Shown here one piece after another: positions 36,781-45,591 of a DNA stretch of 64,000 nt. Numbering within the stretch: position 1 is the first letter of the stretch; each line of letters begins with the position of its first letter. The position numbers and the translations under genes are program-made. Origin of the DNA: Piscinibacter defluvii (GTDB lineage: Bacteria; Pseudomonadota; Gammaproteobacteria; Burkholderiales; Burkholderiaceae_C); NCBI RefSeq assembly GCF_004011805.1, contig NZ_RCHJ01000004.1, forward strand, positions 434,001 to 498,000. Reading direction: 5' to 3'. The notes beneath the pieces were generated by a model. The model was not told where the DNA came from. It saw nothing but the letters and a program-made list of their open reading frames with translations, and did not search any database.

Positions 36781-37887
36781 TCAGGCCGGCACGGTGTCGG
36801 GCAGCGCCGGGTAGTCGGTGTAGCCGGCCGCGTCGCCGCCGTACAGGGTCTCGCGCCTCAGCGCGTTCCACGGTGCGTTCTCGCGCAGGCGGCGCACCAG
36901 GTCCGGGTTGGCGATGAAGGGTCGACCGAAGGCGACCAGGTCGGCCTCGCCGCGCTCGACCACCGCGCGCGCCATCGCGGCGTCGTAGCCGTTGTTGACC
37001 ATCCAGGCGCCGGCCGGGTGGGCGCGCTTGTAGACCGCGCGCAGCGCCGCGTAGTCGAACGGCGCGACGTTGCGGTCACCGCCGGTCGCTCCTTCGATCA
37101 GGTGCAGGTAGGCCAGCTTCAGCGGCGCGAGCCGCTCGACCACATGACCGTAAAGCGCCTGAGGGTCGCTGTCCTGCCCGGCATCGTTGGCCGGCGTGAC
37201 GGGCGACAGGCGCAGCCCGGTGCGCGCCGCGCCGATCTCCTCGCACACCGCCTGCACCGCCTCGACCATCAGGCGCGCACGGTTGGCGATCGGGCCGCCG
37301 TAGGCGTCGCTGCGGTCGTTGACGCTGTCGCGCAGGAACTGCTCGAGCAGGTAGCCGTTCGCGCCGTGCACCTCCACGCCGTCGAAGCCGGCGGCCATCG
37401 CCTGGCGCGCTGCATGGCGGTAGTCGGCCACGATGCGCGGCAGCTCGTCGCTGCGCAGCGCGCGTGGCGCAGACACCGGCTCGAAGCCCTTCTTCGTGAA
37501 GGTCTTGGTGGCCGCGGCACGCGCGGTCGAGGACACCGGGCTCTGCCCGCCCGGCTGCAGCGAGACATGCGAGATGCGCCCGACATGCCAGAGCTGGATC
37601 ACGATGCGCCCGCCGGCCGCGTGCACGGCCTCGGTGACGCGCCGCCAGCCAGCCACCTGCGCGTCGTTGTGGATGCCGGGGGTGTCGAGGTAGCCCTGGC
37701 CCTCGGGCGAGATCTGCGACGCCTCGGTGACGATCAGCCCGGCGCTGGCGCGCTGGCGGTAGTACTCCACCTGCAGCGGCCCGGGCAGCTGGCCCGGCAG
37801 CGCGCGGTTGCGCGTCAGCGGCGCCATCACGACACGGTTGGCCAGCGCGATGTCGCCGGCGCGGAAGGGGGTGAACAGCGGATGCAT
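36781..37887 (-). CDS. Old Yellow Enzyme-family alkene reductase
   Basis: A 368-residue FMN-dependent NADPH reductase of the NemA/OYE family. FMN and active-site segments: VVMAPLTRNRA at about 19, GLIVTEASQISPEGQGY, IVIQLWHVGRISH, FDGVEVHGANGYLLEQFLRDSVNDRSDAYGG with the His/Asn pair, and LVAFGRPFIANPDLVRRL. The ATG at 37887 gives a full N-terminus; the frame continues upstream on that strand only as antisense of rlmJ. It reduces activated alkenes or nitro compounds. Convergent with the MOSC gene. Confidence 0.95.
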   Translation of the reverse strand: MHPLFTPFRAGDIALANRVVMAPLTRNRALPGQLPGPLQVEYYRQRASAGLIVTEASQISPEGQGYLDTPGIHNDAQVAGWRRVTEAVHAAGGRIVIQLWHVGRISHVSLQPGGQSPVSSTARAAATKTFTKKGFEPVSAPRALRSDELPRIVADYRHAARQAMAAGFDGVEVHGANGYLLEQFLRDSVNDRSDAYGGPIANRARLMVEAVQAVCEEIGAARTGLRLSPVTPANDAGQDSDPQALYGHVVERLAPLKLAYLHLIEGATGGDRNVAPFDYAALRAVYKRAHPAGAWMVNNGYDAAMARAVVERGEADLVAFGRPFIANPDLVRRLRENAPWNALRRETLYGGDAAGYTDYPALPDTVPA

Positions 37888-38001
37888 GGGGTACCGGGGA
37901 GGACGTCGAGGCGAGCACTCTAGCGGCCGGCGCCAAGGCCTGCGGTGCGGGCGGTCAAGGGTTCGGCGCGATACTGCGACCCTTTGCCGCCGGCCGACCC
38001 G

Positions 38002-38844
38002 ATGCTTGCCTACCGCCACGCCTTCCACGCCGGCAACCATGCCGACGTGCTCAAGCACCTGGTGCTGGTCCAGGTGCTGCGCTACATGGCGCTGAAGGAC
38101 AAGCCCTACCGCTTCGTCGACACCCACGCCGGCGCCGGCGGCTATTCGCTGGAGGGCCGCTACGCGCAGAAGAAGGGCGAGTACGCGCAGGGCATCGGGC
38201 GCCTGTGGGCGCGCAGCGACCTGCCGCCGGCGCTGGAAGACCTGGTCGCGCTGGTGCGCCAGTTCAACCCGGACGGCCGGCTCGGCCAGTACCCCGGCTC
38301 GCCGGCACTGGCGCACCTGCTGCGCCGGCCGGGCGACCAGCTGCGCCTGTTCGAGCTGCACGCGACCGATCACCGCATCCTCAACGCCTACCTCGGGCAG
38401 CAGAAGGGCGTCGAGGTGCGCCATGCGGACGGCTTCGACGGGCTGAAGGGCCAGCTGCCGCCCTCCTCGCGCCGCGGCGTGGTGCTGCTGGACCCGAGCT
38501 ACGAGACCAACGGCGACTACCCGCGTGTGATCGCCACGCTGCGCGACGCGCTGCAGCGTTTTGCCGAGGGCGTGTACCTGGTGTGGTACCCGCAGGTGAG
38601 CAAGGTCGAGGCGGCGGAGCTGCCGCGCCGGCTCGAGGCGCTGGCCGGCAAGCGCTGGCTGCATGCCCGCCTGACGGTCGCGCGGCCCGACGCGAAGGGC
38701 TTCGGCCTGGCCGGCAGCGGCATGTTCGTGATCAACCCGCCGCACACGCTGCACGACACGCTCGCGCCCTGCCTGCCGTACCTGGCCGAGCAGCTCGGCC
38801 AGGTCGCCGGCGCCAGTTACCGGCTCGAACACAAAACGGCCTGA
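38002..38844 (+). CDS. rlmJ: 23S rRNA (adenine(2030)-N6)-methyltransferase RlmJ
   Basis: A 280-residue SAM-dependent methyltransferase that modifies A2030 in 23S rRNA. It starts MLAYRHAFHAGNHADVLKH, followed by the SAM-site DTHAGAGGYSL and the catalytic DPSYE motif (LLDPSYETNGDY), exactly as in the RlmJ family. The ATG at 38002 is the family-consistent start and GATACT (37970-37975) is a plausible -10. It is divergent from the Old Yellow Enzyme gene and convergent with the next gene. Confidence 0.96.
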   Translation: MLAYRHAFHAGNHADVLKHLVLVQVLRYMALKDKPYRFVDTHAGAGGYSLEGRYAQKKGEYAQGIGRLWARSDLPPALEDLVALVRQFNPDGRLGQYPGSPALAHLLRRPGDQLRLFELHATDHRILNAYLGQQKGVEVRHADGFDGLKGQLPPSSRRGVVLLDPSYETNGDYPRVIATLRDALQRFAEGVYLVWYPQVSKVEAAELPRRLEALAGKRWLHARLTVARPDAKGFGLAGSGMFVINPPHTLHDTLAPCLPYLAEQLGQVAGASYRLEHKTA

Positions 38845-38879
38845 GCGGCCGCCCAGCGGCGCAAAACGTCAGTGCCGCG

Positions 38880-39443
38880 TCACTTCGGCGTGGCGGCCGA
38901 GGCGGGCGGCGGGCGCAACCGGGCGAGCCACTCGGTCCAGTCCATCGGCCCCTGCTCGAAGCGCTTGCGCAGGTTGCCGAGCACCGTGCCCCAGGCCCGC
39001 TCGAAGTAGGTGTAGGTGAGGTCCCACTCACCACCCTCACCCCAGCCGCTGTGATTGAGCGTGACCTGGGTGGACTCGGGCGCCAGCGCCTTCAGGCGCA
39101 CGACGACGAAAGTGCGCTGCTGGCGCACCTGCGCCAGGTGCGGCGGCGCGTTCCAGTCGAAGCTCAGCATGGAGGGCGGCTGCAGCGCCATGTAGCGCAT
39201 GTCGTCGGCGCCCTTCATGCCCGGCTCGCCGTAGGGGTTGAAGTGGATGTGGAAGGCGCCGCCGACCCGCGCGTCGATCTCGGCCGCCGGGGCCATGAAC
39301 GAGACGATGCCCTCGCGGGTGGTCCAGGCCTTCCACACCGCCTCGATCGGCGCGGCCACCACCACCTGCTTGGCAATGGCCCGCTCCTGTGCGGCCAGCG
39401 CCGAAGCAAGCGCCCACAGAACGATTCCCAGCACGATGCGCAT
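38880..39443 (-). CDS. SRPBCC/AHSA1-family protein with signal peptide
   Basis: A 187-residue protein. The SRPBCC fold is seen in AIAKQVVVAAPIEAVWKAWTTREGIVSFMAP, DMRYMALQPPSMLSFDWNAPPHL, TQVTLNHSGWGEGGEWD and YTYFERAWGTVLGNLRKRFEQ. Unusually for this normally cytoplasmic family, it begins MRIVLGIVLWALASALAAQ, a clear signal peptide. It is therefore predicted to work in the periplasm, binding a hydrophobic ligand. It is convergent with rlmJ. Function unknown. Confidence 0.85.
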   Translation of the reverse strand: MRIVLGIVLWALASALAAQERAIAKQVVVAAPIEAVWKAWTTREGIVSFMAPAAEIDARVGGAFHIHFNPYGEPGMKGADDMRYMALQPPSMLSFDWNAPPHLAQVRQQRTFVVVRLKALAPESTQVTLNHSGWGEGGEWDLTYTYFERAWGTVLGNLRKRFEQGPMDWTEWLARLRPPPASAATPK

Positions 39444-39588
39444 CCCGGCCTCCTGCTCGACGTACGGCGCGAAAGCCTAGGGCAGCCGGTCAGGCCGCGC
39501 CACCCCGCGATGCGCAACACCCGCTTACGAAGATCCGACCAGTCCTGTCAGTTTCGACCGGGGCATGGATCTTGATGCTGTCGCCAGC

Positions 39589-40623
39589 ATGAAATCGCTG
39601 CCCCGTCTCGTCGCTGCGCTGGCCCTGGGCCTGACGACCGTGCTGGGCAGCGGCTGCACGACCACCCTGGTCGTGATGCACGTCTACGACAAGGTCACCG
39701 AGGGCGACCCGACCTCCTGCTTCAAGCTCAACAGTGTCGAGCGTGCACTGCAGCAACGCTGCGGCGCGTTCGTGGCCGGCAGCCTGAAGGCCGAGGACGT
39801 GCGCGCCAGCGGCCTGCCGGTCTGCCCGCTGACCGTGGCGACCCGCGAGCCGGCCTTCTGGCCGGTGCTGCCCGAGCTGATCGCCAAGGGCGCCGTGCCC
39901 GAGGCCTGCGCCACGCCGCCCTGGGTGGCCCTGGCCCAGGCGCATCCCTGCCCGGACTTCGCTCGTGCCACGCCGGCCGAGCTGCAGGCGCTGCGCTGGG
40001 TCGCCCAGGCCGACGCGCGGGCGCTGCACCACGACGTGGTTCGGGCGCTGAGCTGCCCGGCCGCACGCGCCGCCGGCCTCGACCGGGTGCTCGACGACTG
40101 GGTCGCACACGACCAGCTGCCGCCCGGCGTGCTGGCCTTCGGCGCACTGGGCGCGCTGCACCCGAGCCACCTGTACTCGCCGCTGGCGCGCACGCTCGAG
40201 GCGCGCGGCCACACCGCCGGCGCCGCCCTGGGCGCCTACGAGGGCCAGCTGCCCGGCGGCTTCGAGGAGGCCCTGCGAAGCGGCGACTTCGCCGCGCTCG
40301 ACTGGTGGCTGCAGCGCGTGCCCAGCCTGGCCAACCGCGCGCCGCCGAGCGGCGGCAACCAGCTGCCCTGGGTGCCGCTGGCGCGCGTGCTGACACCGTC
40401 CTTCATGCCCGATCCGGCGTTGCAGCGCGAGACCGTCGCCTGGCTGCTGGCACATGGCGCCGACCCCGACCGCGCCCTGCCGCACGACCGCTCGCAGACC
40501 GTGCGCACGCTGGCCGCACGGCTGAACAGCCCGCTGCTGGCCGAATTGCGCGCGCCGGGGGCCTCGCCGGCGGCAATCGCCGCGGCCGCCGGCCCGGCCG
40601 CGGGCACGCTGCGGCGGCGCTGA
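39589..40623 (+). CDS. lipoprotein with C-terminal ankyrin-like motif, unknown function
   Basis: A 344-residue lipoprotein. The signal peptide ends LGSGC, a lipobox around Cys23, followed by TTTLVVMHVYDKVTEGD. The mature part has many Cys residues (about nine) in patterns suggesting disulfides, and a C-terminal ETVAWLLAHGADPDRALPHD, a single ankyrin-like unit. The ATG at 39589 is chosen because it begins the signal peptide; an in-frame ATG at 39565 is possible. No family recognised. Followed by the Hsp20 genes, whose own promoter lies between. Confidence 0.75.
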   Translation: MKSLPRLVAALALGLTTVLGSGCTTTLVVMHVYDKVTEGDPTSCFKLNSVERALQQRCGAFVAGSLKAEDVRASGLPVCPLTVATREPAFWPVLPELIAKGAVPEACATPPWVALAQAHPCPDFARATPAELQALRWVAQADARALHHDVVRALSCPAARAAGLDRVLDDWVAHDQLPPGVLAFGALGALHPSHLYSPLARTLEARGHTAGAALGAYEGQLPGGFEEALRSGDFAALDWWLQRVPSLANRAPPSGGNQLPWVPLARVLTPSFMPDPALQRETVAWLLAHGADPDRALPHDRSQTVRTLAARLNSPLLAELRAPGASPAAIAAAAGPAAGTLRRR

Positions 40624-40642
40624 GACCGCACGGCCCACCCCT

Positions 40643-40670
40643 CTTGAAGGCTGCGGCGGCGGCCCTACTT
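40643..40670 (+). promoter_or_regulatory. probable sigma-32 heat-shock promoter
   Basis: CTTGAA (40643-40648), a 14-base spacer and CCCTACTT (40663-40670) match the heat-shock consensus CTTGAA-N13-15-CCCCATnT closely. The site is 48 bases before the ATG of the first Hsp20 gene, the expected type of target. Confidence 0.75.
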
Positions 40671-40717
40671 TCCCGAACGCGCGGCCCGGCCGCGCCTGCG
40701 AGAAAGGAGCGACCGCC

Positions 40718-41179
40718 ATGTACCCGTCCCTGTGGAACCTGCCCGGCGACCTGTTCGCCGAGGTCGAATCGCTGCAGCGCCAGATGGACCGCCTGCTCGG
40801 CGCGCGCAGCCCCACCTCCAGCATCCGCGCCGTCGAACGCGGCAGCTTCCCGCCGGTCAACATCGGCAACACCCCCGAGGCGATCGAGATCTACGCCTTC
40901 GCCCCGGGCATCGACCCGGCCAAGGTCGAGCTGTCGGTCGAGAAGGGCCTGCTGACGATCGCCGGCGAGCGCCGCCTGCCGGCCCCCGAGCCCGGCGCCA
41001 AGCTGAACGTCTATGCGCGCGAGCGCCCGGAAGGCAGCTTCCGCCGCGTGATCGCATTGCCCGACGAGGCCGACCCCGACCGGGTCGACGCCAGCTACCG
41101 CGACGGCGTGCTGCGCGTGCGCGTGGCCAAGCGCGAGGCTTCGCGCCCGCGCCGCATCGAAGTGCGCGACGCCGCCTGA
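40718..41179 (+). CDS. Hsp20 small heat-shock protein
   Basis: A 153-residue alpha-crystallin family chaperone that binds unfolding proteins. The start MYPSLWNLPGDLFAEVESLQRQMDRLL and alpha-crystallin domain (about 45-148) with FPPVNIGNTPEAIEIYAFAPGI and SFRRVIALPDEADPDRVDASYRDGVLRVRVAK are typical. A GAAAGGAG ribosome site precedes the ATG. A sigma-32-type promoter sits upstream. First gene of a two-gene Hsp20 operon, 25 bases from the second. Confidence 0.95.
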   Translation: MYPSLWNLPGDLFAEVESLQRQMDRLLGARSPTSSIRAVERGSFPPVNIGNTPEAIEIYAFAPGIDPAKVELSVEKGLLTIAGERRLPAPEPGAKLNVYARERPEGSFRRVIALPDEADPDRVDASYRDGVLRVRVAKREASRPRRIEVRDAA

Positions 41180-41204
41180 CCCACTCACCGCCAGGAGACA
41201 CGTC

Positions 41205-41585
41205 ATGAGCACCCAGGACATCAGCTCGCGCGAGCCGACTGCGGCCGCCGAGATCCCGGCGCTGACGCCGCCGGTGAACATCGTCGAGGACGAGAGCGGC
41301 ATCACGCTGACTGCCGACCTGCCCGGTGCGGCGCGCGACGCGCTGTCGGTTCGCGTGGACGGCGACACGCTGACGCTGGAGGCGCCGATCCGCCTCGGCG
41401 AACCGGCCGCGCTCGAGCCGCTGTACATGGAGCGCCGCGCCGGCCGCTACCTGCGCAGCTTCACGCTCAGCCGCGAGCTCGACAGCAGCAACATCGACGC
41501 CAGCCTGCGCGACGGCGTGCTGACGCTGCGCCTGCCCAAGCTCGAGCGCGCCCGGCCGCGGCGCATCGAGATCCGGGCGGAGTGA
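41205..41585 (+). CDS. Hsp20 small heat-shock protein (second gene)
   Basis: A 126-residue alpha-crystallin protein lacking the aromatic N-terminal arm of its neighbour. The domain runs from PPVNIVEDESGITLTADLPGA to LRSFTLSRELDSSNIDASLRDGVLTLRLPK. An AGGAGA site precedes the ATG. The pair likely form mixed oligomers, as known for tandem Hsp20 genes. Co-transcribed from the upstream heat-shock promoter. Confidence 0.94.
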   Translation: MSTQDISSREPTAAAEIPALTPPVNIVEDESGITLTADLPGAARDALSVRVDGDTLTLEAPIRLGEPAALEPLYMERRAGRYLRSFTLSRELDSSNIDASLRDGVLTLRLPKLERARPRRIEIRAE

Positions 41586-41606
41586 CCCGGGCCGGCCGGG
41601 AACACC

Positions 41607-42353
41607 CTAGGGCCAGCCCGGCTCGCGCTTGAGGTCGCGGAACGCCGCGAACAGCCAGGAGCGCAGCCCCACCATCAGCGTGAAGGGCCGCTTCTGGCTG
41701 GCCGGCAGCTTCTGGTCGGCCAGGTGCTGCTGGGCGAAGTCCTGCCCGACGCGCTGCAGCCGCTCGACGAAGGTGTCGGCCAGGCTGCGGCCGATCTGGC
41801 CGTGCACCAGCATCAGCATCTCGCCCTCGCCGTCGAAGCCGCCGCTGAAGTAGTCGGGCGCCACGTGCTCGCGGAAGTAGCGCATCACCGGCCCGTCGGG
41901 CCGCCAGCGGAAACCCTTGGCCAGCTTGAGCCGGTAGCGGTTCAGCGGGCGCAGCTCGATCACGTCGAGCTTGTCCAGCACCAGCAGGTACTTCACGCAC
42001 TCGGCCTCGGTCAGCGTGTAGGTCGCGACGATCTGCTCGTAGGTCCAGTGGCTGAGCGCGCAGATCGCCACCAGCAGCAGCTTGCGGTCGGCGATCACCG
42101 CGGCCTCCTGCTCGTGCGTCAGCTCGGTGCGCAGCGGGCGGGTGTCGGCCACGATGCGCGCCAGGTCGGCGAAGTCCATCTTCAGCACGCGCAGCACCTC
42201 GTCCACGCGCGACAGCGGCATGTCGCCGCGCGCGAAGATGCGCTTGATGCTCGATTCGGCCATGCCGAGCTGCTCGGCCAGCTGGGCGTAGGTGATGCCG
42301 GCGGCTTTCAGCTCGGCCTTCAGGGCGGTGACCAGGTCCTGGGTGGTGCTCAT
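41607..42353 (-). CDS. XRE-family helix-turn-helix regulator
   Basis: A 248-residue regulator. An N-terminal Cro/CI-type HTH at about 5-60 reads VTALKAELKAAGITYAQLAEQLGMAESSIKRIFAR. A long helical C-terminal domain of unknown type follows (about 75-248), with RYRLKLAKGFRWRPDGPVMRYFREHVAPDYF and a MLVHGQIGRSLADTF stretch. The ATG at 42353 is the family-consistent start. It is divergent from the next operon, with an inverted repeat GGCGGTA-N11-TACCGCC 16 bases from its own start codon. Autoregulation is likely. Confidence 0.88.
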   Translation of the reverse strand: MSTTQDLVTALKAELKAAGITYAQLAEQLGMAESSIKRIFARGDMPLSRVDEVLRVLKMDFADLARIVADTRPLRTELTHEQEAAVIADRKLLLVAICALSHWTYEQIVATYTLTEAECVKYLLVLDKLDVIELRPLNRYRLKLAKGFRWRPDGPVMRYFREHVAPDYFSGGFDGEGEMLMLVHGQIGRSLADTFVERLQRVGQDFAQQHLADQKLPASQKRPFTLMVGLRSWLFAAFRDLKREPGWP

Positions 42354-42368
42354 GCGGGAGGTGGCGGG

Positions 42369-42436
42369 GGCGGTACCGCGATGAGATACCGCCGGCGGCA
42401 CCCGCTGCAACCCTCGCGGGAGGGGGTGGATACCGC
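42369..42436. promoter_or_regulatory. candidate operator between XRE gene and DUF2145 operon
   Basis: Inverted repeat GGCGGTA (42369-42375) / TACCGCC (42387-42393) with an 11-base spacer, plus a second GATACCGC at 42429-42436 repeating that at 42385-42392. The spacing between the direct copies is 44 bases. It fits an autoregulatory site for the XRE protein. Confidence 0.45.
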
Positions 42437-42482
42437 ATCCGCCACACCGGAACATGGGGGCCTGTCCACTTCGTCACGCCCC

Positions 42483-42893
42483 ATGACCCTGACTCCGAAC
42501 CGCCGCCTGCGCGGCCTGCTCGCCGGCCTCGTGCTGACCCTGAGCCTGAACGCCGCCCGCGCGGCCGATGCCTCCGAGGCCAGCGAGGCCTCGGTGCTGC
42601 CGGTGGCCCTGTCCGCCACGGCCACCTCGCTGCTGGTGGCCGGCGCCACCGAGCTGACCGTCGTCGGCGTGCAGGCCTCGGCCGACGGCACGACCTGGCT
42701 GCTCGAGCGCGCCGCCGACGGCTCGCGCGCCAGCGTGCGCCTCGCCGGCCAGGCCTCGGTGGCCACCGGCAGCACGCTGGTGGTGACAGCGGTCGCCGCC
42801 GGCTGGCTGCTGTCTCAGGCCGGCCGCGTGCTGGCCCTGGTGCCGAACGACCGCGGCCTGGCGCTGCTGGCGCACCAGCGGGTGCGCCCGTGA
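42483..42893 (+). CDS. exported small hypothetical protein
   Basis: A 136-residue protein with a Sec signal peptide (about 1-27, ending ARAA). The mature part has two hydrophobic beta-like stretches (SVLPVALSATATSLLVAGATELTVVGVQ; VVTAVAAGWLLSQAGRVLALVP) and repeated SEASEAS. Its stop codon overlaps the next start as GTGA, so it is coupled to the DUF2145 gene. A pairing of such a protein with DUF2145 is familiar in betaproteobacteria, but the function is unknown. Confidence 0.75.
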   Translation: MTLTPNRRLRGLLAGLVLTLSLNAARAADASEASEASVLPVALSATATSLLVAGATELTVVGVQASADGTTWLLERAADGSRASVRLAGQASVATGSTLVVTAVAAGWLLSQAGRVLALVPNDRGLALLAHQRVRP

Positions 42894-43660
42894 GGCGCGC
42901 CGCGATCGCGCTGCTGCTGGCCGCCGCGCTGGGCCATGCGCAGGCCGGGCGCTCCTGCGAGGCGCAGCCGCCGACGGTCGAGTCCGTGCAGCGCGGCCTG
43001 GCGCTGGCCGAGCGCACGGCACGCTCGCTCGAGGCCAGCGGTGCGCAGGTGGTGCTGCTGGCGCGTGCCGGCCAGGACCTGCGGCGCCACGGCCTGGCCT
43101 GGTCGCACCTCGGCTTCGCCTACCGCGACGGCGCGCACTGGCGCGTGGTGCACAAGCTCAACGAGTGCGGCAGCGCGCAGGCGGCGCTGTACCGCCAGGG
43201 CCTGGGCGAGTTCTTCCTCGACGACCCGTTCGAGTACCGCGCCGGCTGGGTGGTGCCCGAGCCTGCGCTGCAGGCCAAGCTGCTGCCGCTGCTGCTCGAC
43301 GACGGCCGCGTGGCCCGCCTGCACCAGGGTGACTACAGCATGGTGGCCTACCCCTGGGCGCAGCGCTACCAGCAGTCCAACCAGTGGGCGCTGGAGACCC
43401 TCGCGCTGGCCGCCGAGCCCGGTGCGACCGACCGCACGCGTGCCCAGGCCTGGCTGCGCCTGCAGGGCTACGAGCCGAGCACGCTGCACCTCGGGCCGCT
43501 GACCCGCCTGGGCGCCCGCGTGGCGCGTGCCAACGTGACCTTCGACGACCATCCGAACGAGAAGCGCTTCGCGGACCGCATCGAGACCGTCACCGTCGAC
43601 TCCGTGTTCGCGTGGTTGAATCGCAGCGGTCTCGGCAGCCCGGCCCAGGTGATCCAGTGA
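42890..43660 (+). CDS. DUF2145 family exported protein
   Basis: A 256-residue periplasmic protein of the DUF2145 family. It has a signal peptide (1-19, ending AQA) and the family stretches ARAGQDLRRHGLAWSHLGFAYRDG, WRVVHKLNECGS and QGLGEFFLDDPFEY. The GTG start at 42890 overlaps the preceding stop codon. Its own stop overlaps the MFS/acyltransferase start, so the three are one operon. Function unknown. Confidence 0.9.
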   Translation: MRRAAIALLLAAALGHAQAGRSCEAQPPTVESVQRGLALAERTARSLEASGAQVVLLARAGQDLRRHGLAWSHLGFAYRDGAHWRVVHKLNECGSAQAALYRQGLGEFFLDDPFEYRAGWVVPEPALQAKLLPLLLDDGRVARLHQGDYSMVAYPWAQRYQQSNQWALETLALAAEPGATDRTRAQAWLRLQGYEPSTLHLGPLTRLGARVARANVTFDDHPNEKRFADRIETVTVDSVFAWLNRSGLGSPAQVIQ

Positions 43661-45591
43661 GCCAACCGCATCCCAACCAGTTCGCGCTGCTGGCGCAGCG
43701 CCGCTTCGCGCCGTTCTTCTGGACCCAGTTCCTCGGCGCCGGCAACGACAACCTGTTCAAGTTCGCCTTCACGGTGCTGGTCACCTACGGCACCGGCGCG
43801 GCCGGCGGGCTCGAGCCGGCGCTGGTGGTGCAGCTGATCGCGGCGCTCTTCATCCTGCCCTTCCTGCTGTTCTCGGCCACCAGCGGGCAGCTGGCCGACA
43901 AGTTCGACAAGGCGCGCCTGATCCGGCTCGTGAAGACGCTCGAGATCGTGATCATGGTCATCGCGCTGTACGGCTTCACGCAGCGCCACGTGCCGTCGCT
44001 GCTCGCCTGCACCTTCCTGCTCGGCCTGCACTCGACGCTGTTCGGCCCGGTCAAGTACGCCTACCTGCCGCAGCACCTGGCCGAGCGCGAGCTGACCGGC
44101 GGCAACGGCATGGTCGAGATGGGCACCTTCGTCGCGATCCTGCTGGGCAACGTGGCCGGCGGGCTGCTGATCGCGCTGCCGGGCACCGGGCCCACGGTGG
44201 TGGCCTGGAGCTGCCTGGGCGTGGCCGTGCTCGGGCGCGTGGCGGCGCAGTTCGTGCCGAGCGCGCCGGCCACCGACCCCACGCTCGCGATCAACTGGAA
44301 CCCGTTCACCGAGACCTGGCGCAACCTGCGGCTCGCGCACGGCCAGCTCGTCGTGTTCCGCTCGCTGCTGGGCATCTCGTGGATGTGGTTCTTCGGCGCG
44401 GTGTTCCTGACCCAGTTCCCGGCCTTCGCGAAGGACGTGCTGGGCGGCAACGAGCAGGTCGCCTCGCTGCTGCTGGTGGTGTTCTCGGTGGGCATCGCGA
44501 TCGGCTCGCTGCTGTGCGAGACGCTCTCGCGCCGGCATGTCGAGATCGGCCTGGTGCCGCTGGGCGCCCTCGGCATGAGCGTGTTCGCGATCGACCTGTA
44601 CTTCGCCTCGCGCGGGCTCGCCCACGGGGGTGCGGCGCTCTCGCTGGCGCAGTTCGCCGGCGTCGGCGCGCACTGGCGCGTGCTGGCCGACCTGCTGCTG
44701 CTCGCGCTGTTCGCCGGGCTCTACAGCGTGCCGATGTACGCGCTGATCCAGCTGCGCGCGCCGGCCAGCCACCGCTCGCGCATCATCGCGGCCAACAACA
44801 TCCTCAACGCGCTGTTCATGATCGCCAGCGCCGGCATGGCGGCGCTGCTGCTGAAGGCCGGCGTCACGGTGCCGCAGCTGTTCCTGATCACCGGGCTGCT
44901 GAACGTGCTCGTCGCGGGCTACATCTTCCTGCTCGTGCCTGAGTACCTGCTGCGCTTCGTCGCCTGGGTGGCCACGCACCTCGTGTACCGCTTCCGCGTG
45001 CGCGGCGACGAGCACATTCCCGCCGAGGGTGCGGCGATCCTGGTGTGCAACCACGTCAGCTTCGTCGACGCGGTGCTGCTGATGGCGGCCAGCCCGCGGC
45101 CGATCGCCTTCATCATGGACCACCGCATCTTCCGCATCCCGGTGCTGGGGGCGCTGTTCCGGCTCGCCAAGGCGATCCCGATCGCGCCGCAGAAGGAGGA
45201 CCCGGCCACCTACGCACGCGCCTTCGAGCGCGCCCGCGCGGTGCTCGATGCGGGTGACCTGCTGTGCATCTTCCCCGAAGGGGCGATCACGCGCGACGGC
45301 AGCCTCGGCGAGTTCAAGGGCGGCGTGATGAAGCTGCTCGAGGCCAACCCGGTGCCGGTGGTGCCGCTGGCGCTACAGAACCTGTGGGGCTCGTTCTTCT
45401 CGCGCATCGAGGGCGACGCGATGAGCAAGCCGTTCCGGCGCGGCCTGTTCAGCCCGGTCGGCCTGGTGGCCGACACCCCGGTGCCGGCGGCGCAGGTCAG
45501 CCCGACGCTGCTGCGCGAGCGGGTCGCGGCGCTGCTGGCGGCGCCGCGCGACGAGGTTCTCAGGCCGACAGCGCCCGGCCTCGGTCCGTGA
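43657..45591 (+). CDS. fusion of LplT-like MFS transporter and PlsC-type acyltransferase
   Basis: A 644-residue membrane protein. Residues about 10-440 form an MFS module of the lysophospholipid flippase (LplT) type (FFWTQFLGAGNDNLFKF; LLGLHSTLFGPVKYAYLPQHL). Residues about 460-640 are a PlsC acyltransferase with the NHVSFVD (HX4D) motif and FPEGAIT. Aas/LplT-type proteins in other bacteria carry a third acyl-ACP synthetase domain, which is missing here. It would flip lysophospholipids inward and reacylate them. GTG start at 43657 overlaps the DUF2145 stop. The 3' end overlaps the convergent gene by 32 bases. Confidence 0.93.
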   Translation: MSQPHPNQFALLAQRRFAPFFWTQFLGAGNDNLFKFAFTVLVTYGTGAAGGLEPALVVQLIAALFILPFLLFSATSGQLADKFDKARLIRLVKTLEIVIMVIALYGFTQRHVPSLLACTFLLGLHSTLFGPVKYAYLPQHLAERELTGGNGMVEMGTFVAILLGNVAGGLLIALPGTGPTVVAWSCLGVAVLGRVAAQFVPSAPATDPTLAINWNPFTETWRNLRLAHGQLVVFRSLLGISWMWFFGAVFLTQFPAFAKDVLGGNEQVASLLLVVFSVGIAIGSLLCETLSRRHVEIGLVPLGALGMSVFAIDLYFASRGLAHGGAALSLAQFAGVGAHWRVLADLLLLALFAGLYSVPMYALIQLRAPASHRSRIIAANNILNALFMIASAGMAALLLKAGVTVPQLFLITGLLNVLVAGYIFLLVPEYLLRFVAWVATHLVYRFRVRGDEHIPAEGAAILVCNHVSFVDAVLLMAASPRPIAFIMDHRIFRIPVLGALFRLAKAIPIAPQKEDPATYARAFERARAVLDAGDLLCIFPEGAITRDGSLGEFKGGVMKLLEANPVPVVPLALQNLWGSFFSRIEGDAMSKPFRRGLFSPVGLVADTPVPAAQVSPTLLRERVAALLAAPRDEVLRPTAPGLGP

